From Candidatus Segatella intestinihominis (lineage in GTDB: Bacteria > Bacteroidota > Bacteroidia > Bacteroidales > Bacteroidaceae): a stretch of DNA of 12,670 nt. The DNA lies in assembly GCA_900548535.1 (NCBI GenBank), contig URLG01000074.1, positions 1 to 12,670 on the forward strand, written 5' to 3'. The stretch's first letter is position 1, and each line of letters begins with the position of its first letter. Positions 5,602 through 11,681 of this stretch are shown here, one piece after another. Both the position numbers and the translations under genes were made by a program. Under the pieces are notes generated by a model. That model did no database searches. It was not told the origin of the DNA and worked only from the letters and a program-made list of their open reading frames with translations.

Positions 5602-7884
5602 TTATGATGCGGATATCCATGGCTGGTCGTCCTTCTCCATCACTTCCAGGGCGGCGTGCTCTCGGATGCAGGCTTGCTCGTCGGGGCGCTCGTCGTAGCG
5701 GCCGCAGGGTTGGCGCGTGTAGTATACCTTGCCGGGATGGCAGAGCTCCTGGTCTCTGACCTTCAGCATCTCTACCAGCGTGAATACCTTGTGCTCCTGG
5801 GGCTTGTCCACTCGGCGCACGGTGAGCAGGAAGTCGGCGAGGTTGGCCCACTGCGCACTGCCGGCTATGGCGTAGATGTCGAGGGGCGGGAAGTCCTCGT
5901 GGCCATCCTTGTACTGGATGCGTGGGTGGGCCACGATGATGGTCCATACGTGCTTGGCTCGGCTCCATGCCTGCAGCTTGGTCAGCATCAGGCGCACCTT
6001 CTCGGTCTCCGTGGCTCGGCTGCCTCCCTCGGTCATGTCTACGAAGATGTAGGGGTCTATGATAAGATAGTCCAGCCCTCGCTTGCGCATCTCCTGCTCC
6101 GCCATGGTGATGATGTTGTCGCTGTCGGGCAGTCGGCTCTTGGTGTCGAAATCCACCATGTGGCGCATCAGGAAGCCCAGTGCTTTCTGGTTCTCCAGCC
6201 TTGCCTCCTCGGGGGTGGCTATGCCGTCCAGGGTGGCGGTGTCGCTCACGCCCAGGGCTATGCGGGCTATGTTCCTCACGTGCTTCGACTTCTTGGGCAG
6301 CTCAAAGCTGAAGTAGGCTATGCGCTTCTGGCAGTGGTACATCAGATGGGTGGTGAGGCAGTTGAGGAAGTCGGTCTTGCCCGAGTTTGGGATGCCCGTG
6401 AGCACGATGAGCCCGCCCTCGTTGGTGGGGTGGAAGATGCCGTCGGTGAGGGTGCCCATGCCCACGTCATATCCCTTGTCGTCCATGCCCATCATGGAGC
6501 GCATGATTTCGTCCTGGTGCTGGGACAGGTCGTATACCTCGTCGGCGTCCACCTCCTGCGCCTCGCTGATGATGCGCCTCACCTCGTGGGCTCCGAATGC
6601 CTGGTAGGCCTCGCTGATGTCCTTCATGCCCTGTGGCAGCGATACCACCTTGGCTCGGGACTTGTATCGGTCCAGGAGCTGGATTTCCAGTCCTCTGCCA
6701 GGCTTGTCTTTGTCGCCGCAGATGATGATTTCCTCCGCCTGGAGTATCCATTCCTCGAATGCCTCGTGGCTCTCCTCGATGTTGGTGGCGGCGCCGTTGG
6801 CTATGCTGAGCACGTAGGGGAATCCGCAGGTCAGGAGGGTGAGCCTGTCCTTCTCGCCCTCGGTGAAGATGAGCTGGTGGATGGGTTCGGCTCCGGGGCG
6901 CAGGGGGTCCAGGCTGTGGATGCCGTAGGGGGCGCAGGGCTTGTAGGGGGATATCTGCTCAAAGTGCTTGCTCCACTCGCCCGTGAGGGGATTGAGGCTC
7001 ACGGTGCGCAGCTTCACGTTGATGATGCGTCCCGAGAGCCAGTTGCAGTAGGCGATGGCTGGCACGGGCTCGGCTCCCTGAGGGTCTTCGCGGCGGCTGT
7101 CGTCCACTCGCTGGCTGGTGTAGGCGCACATCACTCGCTCCCTCTTCGCCACCTCGGGGCTGATGCCCATGGCCTGGAGATAGGATCTCACCTGGCTCTG
7201 CAGATGTTGCAGCTCGGGGGCTGAGAGCAGGGGCTGGGCCTTGGGGCAGCGCACCTGGAGATTGGAGGGGTGGAAGTGCTGGATGAAGGCCTGTCGCTCT
7301 TCCTCCTCCTCGGGGGCGAAGGGGCAGATGGGGTAGAGGCGTGAGCGCACCTCGGGGGATATCTCCTGGTAGTCGTCGGTGGATGTGGGCACGTATCCCT
7401 TGTCCTTCTTCAGCTCCTTCTGCTGGTTGCGGGCGTGGGCGTAATATTGTCGGTCTATGCAGCTGCTCTCCTTGTGGTTCAGCGAGCGCAGCTCGTGGAT
7501 GATGCCCTTGTGGTCGGGTTGGCGCCAGCAGTGGAAGAGGCCATTGTCTCGCTTCACGTCGCAGGTCTTGTGGCCGCAGATGGGACAGGTTACTCGGGCA
7601 TTCTTGCTTCCGCCTCCCTTGATTTGGCGCAGGGCGTCGAGGGTGAGGTCGATGATCTGCTGGCGGATGCTGGTGGTGGTGCCAGGGGCGGAGTCGCTCT
7701 CGGGGGTGGTGGCTGCGTGGGGTGTGGCGGCATCGCCCTCGGGGGGTGTCGGGAGATTGCCCTTGCGGTTGGCTCTTTCTTCCTGCTCGATGAACAGGTG
7801 TCGCTTGTCCTCTGGGATTTTCTCCCAGATTTCGGGGAAGTCGCTCACGATGTAGCGTGCCTTCTTGTTTTCTTGATTTTCCAT
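5602..7884 (-). CDS. Primase-helicase (zinc finger, TOPRIM, DnaB/Twinkle-type RecA ATPase)
   Basis: This 760-residue protein has the domain order of T7 gp4/Twinkle-like replicative primase-helicases. A zinc ribbon CPICGHKTC...FHC uses Cys100, Cys103, Cys108 and Cys119, as in CHC2-type primases. A TOPRIM domain follows, with the catalytic Glu in FTEGEKD (340-346) and the acidic pair in CGDKDKPGR (389-397). The RecA-type helicase core has Walker A GIPNSGKT (497-504), the catalytic Glu in YFSFELPK (524-531, Glu528), Walker B DYLIID (605-610) and a sensor-like VAHPR (651-655). All key residues seen are intact, so activity is plausible. Residues about 40-72 are a Pro/Thr/Ala-rich linker. The enzyme would prime and unwind DNA at a fork, which implies that the island is, or derives from, a self-replicating element. 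It lies 79 nt downstream of the 331-aa gene with no promoter match in between. Confidence 0.93.
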   Translation of the reverse strand: MENQENKKARYIVSDFPEIWEKIPEDKRHLFIEQEERANRKGNLPTPPEGDAATPHAATTPESDSAPGTTTSIRQQIIDLTLDALRQIKGGGSKNARVTCPICGHKTCDVKRDNGLFHCWRQPDHKGIIHELRSLNHKESSCIDRQYYAHARNQQKELKKDKGYVPTSTDDYQEISPEVRSRLYPICPFAPEEEEERQAFIQHFHPSNLQVRCPKAQPLLSAPELQHLQSQVRSYLQAMGISPEVAKRERVMCAYTSQRVDDSRREDPQGAEPVPAIAYCNWLSGRIINVKLRTVSLNPLTGEWSKHFEQISPYKPCAPYGIHSLDPLRPGAEPIHQLIFTEGEKDRLTLLTCGFPYVLSIANGAATNIEESHEAFEEWILQAEEIIICGDKDKPGRGLEIQLLDRYKSRAKVVSLPQGMKDISEAYQAFGAHEVRRIISEAQEVDADEVYDLSQHQDEIMRSMMGMDDKGYDVGMGTLTDGIFHPTNEGGLIVLTGIPNSGKTDFLNCLTTHLMYHCQKRIAYFSFELPKKSKHVRNIARIALGVSDTATLDGIATPEEARLENQKALGFLMRHMVDFDTKSRLPDSDNIITMAEQEMRKRGLDYLIIDPYIFVDMTEGGSRATETEKVRLMLTKLQAWSRAKHVWTIIVAHPRIQYKDGHEDFPPLDIYAIAGSAQWANLADFLLTVRRVDKPQEHKVFTLVEMLKVRDQELCHPGKVYYTRQPCGRYDERPDEQACIREHAALEVMEKDDQPWISAS

Positions 7885-7963
7885 GTCTTTTTTTTTGTTG
7901 ATTGTTTATTTGATGTTTTAAATGATAATTCCCTCCCAGCATTTCTCCCTGCCCAATGAAAAA
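7885..7963. other. Gap upstream of the primase-helicase with a 16-nt core shared with 11501-11516
   Basis: CCCTCCCAGCATTTCT at 7931-7946 is identical to part of the right arm of the long inverted repeat at 11496-11519. The matching left arm is absent here. No TAnnTTTG-type promoter is seen, so the primase-helicase is probably read through from upstream. Confidence 0.6.
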
Positions 7964-8959
7964 CTACAGTTTCCATTCTTTGGCGAATTTGTTCCATCTG
8001 GCCGTGGCCGATGGTCTCTTCTCCGCGTCTCGGGGTATGGGTTCCGTCTTCTGGCTCCCGTCCTTGGGGTCGATGAAGTCATAGAATCGCTGGCCCGACG
8101 CCTGGTCCTGGTATTCGTAGGGGGAGAGGGGGCGATGCTGGCGGCGCAGCTCCGAGCGGTTCTTGTTCAGTTCCATCCTCACGTCGTTGACGGCTCTTGC
8201 TATGTTGCGCTGGGCAGGCATCTTGTCCAGCACGCGGCTCAGCCATATCTTCTGTCCCTCGTATGTATGGTTCATAAAATTCTTGCCTTGTGCCATGAAG
8301 TAGTCAGCCAAGTAATGTCCCAAGTATCTTTTCGTGGCCAGGTTCACGGGCAGCTTTTCGGTGGTCACCATGTGCAGTTCGGGCATCATCAGCTCTGTGC
8401 GCTTGTTTAGGGGCTCCACGAAGATCTTGTAGTCGGCCTCTTCGGTACATATCTTGTGGATGAATCCCTCTACGGCGGCTTTCACGTCATAGTCAGTTTC
8501 ATTTTTCTCCGACATTCCAGATTCGGATTTGGAATCGATATGATGGTATATTATATCATTCTTAGTAATATTATTATTCTCTCTATTAATATTATTTATA
8601 TTATATATATTACCCATTCCAGATTCGGATTTGGAATGTGGCTGATATCTGAGGGGAGAGAAGAATGCCATCAGATGTCTGGCAGTATGCTCTTCGGCAT
8701 CCCAAATATATCCAAATCCTTCAGCTTTCATGATTCTATTTACAAAATCAGAGGTGCTCGAGGCATGGAAATACTTAGATATCTCATAGAAGAAAGCCAT
8801 GGGGTAGAATCCTTCAGCCGTCATCCACTTGCTCATGCCGCAATATAGCGTGAGCAACTTGATTCGCTGAGAATGCGTGTATCCCTGTCTCTTCCATGCA
8901 TCCAGAAGCGTGATGACGCTTTCTGGGGTGAAGTCATCGTTAGAATTTTTGTTTGTCAT
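7964..8959 (-). CDS. Putative replication-associated protein, 331 residues, with low-complexity linker
   Basis: The family is not recognised. I place the start at the ATG at 8959 (MTNKNSNDDFTPES), 20 nt inside the upstream gene's end, because the in-frame extension upstream encodes only a Lys/Thr-rich stretch overlapping that gene. Three parts are visible. Residues 1-106 form a compact, probably winged-helix-like domain (SVITLLDAWKRQGYTHSQR, MAFFYEISKYFHA, MKAEGFGYIWD). Residues 107-151 are a Ser/Asn-rich linker with SKSESGM repeated at 109-115 and 143-149. Residues 156-331 are a second domain containing NLATKRYLGHYLADYF and HTYEGQKIWLSRVLDK. The linker is encoded by an AT-rich segment flanked by 23-bp repeats. 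Its place before a primase-helicase suggests an initiator or helicase loader; that is inference from position and architecture. Confidence 0.85.
   Translation of the reverse strand: MTNKNSNDDFTPESVITLLDAWKRQGYTHSQRIKLLTLYCGMSKWMTAEGFYPMAFFYEISKYFHASSTSDFVNRIMKAEGFGYIWDAEEHTARHLMAFFSPLRYQPHSKSESGMGNIYNINNINRENNNITKNDIIYHHIDSKSESGMSEKNETDYDVKAAVEGFIHKICTEEADYKIFVEPLNKRTELMMPELHMVTTEKLPVNLATKRYLGHYLADYFMAQGKNFMNHTYEGQKIWLSRVLDKMPAQRNIARAVNDVRMELNKNRSELRRQHRPLSPYEYQDQASGQRFYDFIDPKDGSQKTEPIPRDAEKRPSATARWNKFAKEWKL
8513..8637. repeat. 23-bp direct repeats flanking a very AT-rich core (candidate replication origin)
   Basis: A 23-bp sequence is identical at 8513-8535 and 8615-8637, 102 bp apart. Within it ATTCCA and TGGAAT form an inverted pair around GATTCGGATT, so each copy is itself an imperfect palindrome, as protein-binding iterons often are. 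The 79 nt between them (8536-8614) have only 13 G or C bases, about 16%, in clear contrast to the surrounding gene. The arrangement of iteron-like repeats plus an AT-rich unwinding region inside an initiator gene resembles the lambda O origin. In the protein it gives the SKSESGM duplication. The origin role is inference. Confidence 0.6.
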
Positions 8960-9533
8960 GATATTTCTTATTTTTTTTGTTGTTGTTTTCCTGTGCTTGG
9001 TGTTTCTTTGTATGCGTGTTTTGTGGTACATTCTTATTGTGGCATGACTTGTCTTCGTAGTATCTAGCCATCATGTCCAGGTCAGCGCCCTGCTGTTTTA
9101 GCGTAAGCGCCTTGGCGGCATGTTTGCCGAAGACCTTTCTAAATTCCGTTCTCATCTTGTCTGTTTCCAGCTTTACCTTGTTGGGTGTAGGCATGGGAGA
9201 CTTCATTAGGATGCGGCGCTCGATGAGAATGTCAGAGAATATGACGATGCCCAGTGCCAGTCGCATGTGGCATAGGTCAGTGATCGTGCTACTCTTGTTT
9301 AGTCGCTGCAGCAAGTTGACGCCCAGATGAGCTCTCTTGGCAAACTCATGCGGGTTGATGCACTGGCTGTCCTTATTGGTCACATACTTGTTGATATATG
9401 CCACCACCTGGTCGTTGGCAGCTCCTTCTGCCTGCTCGTCTGCCATTTGGCAGGCATTCCTTTCGGCTTGGGTCAACGCTCTTTCCTCGTTTTGGAGGTG
9501 GGCATCTCCCAGTTTTAAGTTCTTGTTGTTCAT
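8940..9533 (-). CDS. Hypothetical protein, 197 residues, first gene of the island operon
   Basis: I do not recognise the family. Residues about 56-105 (INPHEFAKRAHLGVNLLQRL, then a helix DLCHMRLALGIVIFSDILIERR) could form a helix-turn-helix, which would fit a regulator. The C-terminal 40 residues are very rich in Lys, Asn, His and Gln (ENNNKKNKKYHDKQKF), suggesting a disordered, nucleic-acid-binding tail. There is no signal peptide or membrane segment. Its end overlaps the start of the 331-aa gene by 20 nt, so translation of the two is probably coupled. A promoter-like sequence lies about 33 nt upstream. DNA binding is a guess from composition. Confidence 0.8.
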   Translation of the reverse strand: MNNKNLKLGDAHLQNEERALTQAERNACQMADEQAEGAANDQVVAYINKYVTNKDSQCINPHEFAKRAHLGVNLLQRLNKSSTITDLCHMRLALGIVIFSDILIERRILMKSPMPTPNKVKLETDKMRTEFRKVFGKHAAKALTLKQQGADLDMMARYYEDKSCHNKNVPQNTHTKKHQAQENNNKKNKKYHDKQKF

Positions 9534-9565
9534 TCTCAGTATTGTAACGTTATTGTGTTGCGATA

Positions 9566-9597
9566 CAAAGTAACAACATTTTATTGAAAGTCGAAAA
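9566..9597 (-). promoter_or_regulatory. Likely promoter of the island operon
   Basis: On the minus strand TTTT (9597-9594, three of four to TTTG) is followed after 20 nt by TTACTTTG (9573-9566), seven of eight positions of TAnnTTTG. The spacing equals that of the three better promoters in this window. The predicted leader before the ATG at 9533 is short, about 27 nt. Confidence 0.5.
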
Positions 9598-9724
9598 TTT
9601 GTCCAACCAACGTATCTTGGTGGTTTATTAACTTCAGTGAGTGTAATTTATCATCTGTTAACTGCTTTTCCCTCCATGTCCCCACAATATTTTCTCTCTT
9701 TTTCTCAATTTCTTATATAAAAAC
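9598..9724. other. Divergent intergenic region
   Basis: This AT-rich stretch separates the leftward island promoter from the rightward nuclease-gene promoter. I see only a weak 5-bp inverted pair, ACCAA/TTGGT near 9608-9622, and no gene, RNA or repeat. No direct repeat shared with the other island edge (3140-3440) was found by eye. Confidence 0.5.
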
Positions 9725-9756
9725 CTTGCTCGTTTCATTTCTTTTTCTTACCTTTG
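9725..9756 (+). promoter_or_regulatory. Bacteroidetes-type promoter of the AAA-ATPase-like/nuclease gene
   Basis: CTTG (9725-9728, three of four to TTTG) is followed after 20 nt by TACCTTTG (9749-9756), an exact TAnnTTTG. Transcription would start near 9763. This excludes the in-frame TTG at 9754 as a start codon, since it is inside the -7 box, and supports the ATG at 9796 with a leader of about 33 nt. Confidence 0.82.
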
Positions 9757-9795
9757 CCCACAGAAATTAAAAACAAGCGCAAGCACTTTGAGAAT

Positions 9796-11358
9796 ATGGC
9801 ATTGAAGATATACCCTATAGGCATTCAGACATTCGAGGAGATCCGCCGACTGGATAACCTCTATATAGACAAGACGGAATACGTGTATCGTATGACTCAT
9901 ACGGCAGGCAAGTATTTCTTCTTGAGCCGACCACGCCGTTTTGGCAAGTCATTGCTCATCTCTACCTTCCAGAGCTATTTCGAGGGCAAGAAAGAACTCT
10001 TCCAAGGGCTCGCCATCGAGCATCTGGAGAAGGAATGGCAGAGCTATCCCGTGCTCCACTTCAGTATGGCTGGAGGCAAGCACATGGAGAAAGATGCATT
10101 GGAGCGTTATCTGCTCTATATATTGGAGGATAATGAAAAGCGACTGGGCGTGGAGGGCGATTCTCAGGATGCCAATGTGAGGATGATGAATCTCATCAAG
10201 AAGGTATATGAGAAGACCGGCAAGCAGGTGGTGGTGCTCATCGACGAATACGACGCACCTCTCTTGGACGTGGCGCATGAGGAAGAAAACCTCAATGTGT
10301 TGCGCAATGTGATGCGCAATTTCTACAGTCCCCTGAAGGATTGCGAGCCAATGCTCCGTTTCGTCTTCATGGCTGGCATCACCAAGTTCTCACAGCTCAG
10401 CATCTTCAGCGAGCTCAACAACATCACCAACATCAGCATGGACGAGCCCTACGCAGGCATCTGCGGCATCACCAAGGAGGAGATGCTCACCCAGATGAGC
10501 GATGACGTCGACTGCCTGGCGCAGAAATTGGTGATGACCCGAGAGGAGACCATCGAAGAGCTCAAGCAGCACTATGATGGCTACCACTTCACATGGCCAT
10601 CGCCCGATGTGTTCAATCCCTTCAGCCTGCTCAATTGCTTCGCAAAGCAGCAGCTGGATGACTTCTGGTTTGGCTCCGGCACGCCTACTTATCTGCTCAA
10701 CATGATGCGCAAATACGACTTCCTCCCATCCGACCTGGGCGACACCGCCTGGGTGGGCAAGAGTGACTTCGATGCCGCCACCGAGACCATGACCACCATC
10801 ATGCCACTCTTGTATCAGAGCGGCTACTTCACCATCAAGGGATATGAGAAGGAGACCAAGCTCTATGAGCTGGCACTACCTAATCAGGAAGTGAAGGTGG
10901 GCATGTTTGGCAGCCTCTTACCCCACTATCTGGAGCGCCACACGGCGAAGGGCAACACGGCAATAGCCCGCATGTCGGTGCTCGTGAAACGAGGCAGGAT
11001 GGACGAGGCCTTGCAGCTCCTGGCCGACTTCCTGGAGACGGTACCTTATTGCGACCATACTGAGTATGAGGGTCACTACCAGCAGATGCTCTATGTGATC
11101 TTCGCCCTGCTCACCAATTACGGCATCCGTGTGGAGGAGCACACCGCCCGAGGCAGGATCGACATTCTCCTGGACACGCCAGCCCAGCTCTATGTGATGG
11201 AGCTGAAGCTGAACAAGACCCCTGTGGAGGCACTGGCGCAAATCCACCAGCGCCGCTATGCCCAAGCATACCAGCAGAAGGGCAAGCCCGTGGTAAATGT
11301 AGGCATCAACTTCTCGGTGAAGGACCAGGTGAACAGGCTGGAATGGATAGTGGAATAA
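9796..11358 (+). CDS. AAA-ATPase-like and PD-(D/E)XK nuclease (DUF1703) family protein
   Basis: This 520-residue protein belongs to the large Bacteroidales family joining an AAA-ATPase-like domain to a C-terminal PD-(D/E)XK nuclease-like domain. The start MALKIYPIGIQTFEEIRRLD is the family's canonical N-terminus, and the upstream promoter position agrees. Walker A is the variant RPRRFGKS (45-52). Walker B is VVVLIDEYDAPLLD (about 145-158). The nuclease-like core is GRIDILL (Asp456) followed by MELKLNK (Glu469, Lys471), so the D...ExK residues are present. The length is normal and the frame unbroken. Such genes occur in many copies per genome, often near mobile elements, and their biological role is unsettled; defence or element maintenance has been suggested by analogy. 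It stands alone, divergent from the island, with its own promoter and terminator. Confidence 0.93.
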   Translation: MALKIYPIGIQTFEEIRRLDNLYIDKTEYVYRMTHTAGKYFFLSRPRRFGKSLLISTFQSYFEGKKELFQGLAIEHLEKEWQSYPVLHFSMAGGKHMEKDALERYLLYILEDNEKRLGVEGDSQDANVRMMNLIKKVYEKTGKQVVVLIDEYDAPLLDVAHEEENLNVLRNVMRNFYSPLKDCEPMLRFVFMAGITKFSQLSIFSELNNITNISMDEPYAGICGITKEEMLTQMSDDVDCLAQKLVMTREETIEELKQHYDGYHFTWPSPDVFNPFSLLNCFAKQQLDDFWFGSGTPTYLLNMMRKYDFLPSDLGDTAWVGKSDFDAATETMTTIMPLLYQSGYFTIKGYEKETKLYELALPNQEVKVGMFGSLLPHYLERHTAKGNTAIARMSVLVKRGRMDEALQLLADFLETVPYCDHTEYEGHYQQMLYVIFALLTNYGIRVEEHTARGRIDILLDTPAQLYVMELKLNKTPVEALAQIHQRRYAQAYQQKGKPVVNVGINFSVKDQVNRLEWIVE

Positions 11359-11401
11359 AAAAAACATCGCCCCTCGTAATCATGTGGGGCGATGTTTTTT
11401 T
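11358..11401 (+). terminator. Intrinsic terminator of the AAA-ATPase-like gene
   Basis: ACATCGCCCC (11364-11373) pairs perfectly with GGGGCGATGT (11386-11395), with a 12-nt loop. The stem is flanked by A residues on the left and seven T residues ending at 11401 on the right. The A-rich left side overlaps the stop codon. The symmetry means it could also work on the minus strand. Confidence 0.92.
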
Positions 11402-11451
11402 GATTATGTATATTCTCTTTTCTTCCGTTAAGTTACATGTAAAAATAGCTT

Positions 11452-11534
11452 CTATCAGGTCTATATGCAAGAAATACTGGGAGGGCAGGTAACAAACCTG
11501 CCCTCCCAGCATTTCTTGCCTGCACTAATGATAG
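11452..11534. repeat. Long near-perfect inverted repeat (palindromic intergenic element)
   Basis: The arms at 11467-11490 and 11496-11519 are 24 bp each and complementary at 23 positions around a 5-nt loop AACAA. An outer stem CTATCA/TGATAG (11452-11457 with 11529-11534) can extend it after an internal loop. No T-run follows on either side, and both neighbouring genes already have their own terminators. A 16-nt part of the right arm recurs at 7931-7946, and a weaker relative is at 165-216. It could be a REP-like or miniature mobile element. Confidence 0.75.
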
Positions 11535-11546
11535 AGAGTCAACCAC

Positions 11547-11588
11547 AAAAAAAAGACTGGATTCTCTCTCACGAGAGAAATCCAGTCT
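11547..11588 (-). terminator. Intrinsic terminator of rpsA
   Basis: On the minus strand AGACTGGATT (11588-11579) pairs perfectly with AATCCAGTCT (11563-11554), with a further CTCTC/GAGAG inner stem. Eight T residues (11554-11547) follow. It lies about 94 nt after the rpsA stop codon. A smaller dyad GAGTAG/CTACTC (11640-11645 with 11653-11658) lies in between. Confidence 0.9.
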
Positions 11589-11681
11589 GTGTAAATGATA
11601 TGTTTTTGCCTATGAATGTCTATGCAAAATCATACAAGCGAGTAGGGAGTCTCTACTCCTCTGAACCTAAGTCCAGAAGGA

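Noticed and set aside
5656..7224. A 522-codon open frame on the + strand opposite the primase-helicase gene
   Set aside because: It is the mirror of a GC-biased gene with clear zinc finger, TOPRIM and Walker motifs; the mirror product is Val/Leu/Gly-rich with no recognisable motif.
8940..9031. A longer start for the 331-aa gene at 9031
   Set aside because: The extra 24 residues are a Lys/Thr/Arg-rich stretch read in the alternate frame of the upstream gene's tail; the ATG at 8959 begins the sequence that looks like a folded domain.
3140..9800. Attachment-site direct repeats at the two island edges
   Set aside because: Comparing 3140-3440 with 9534-9795 by eye gave only matches of about eight bases in AT-rich sequence, which is expected by chance. 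No tRNA gene is present at either edge.
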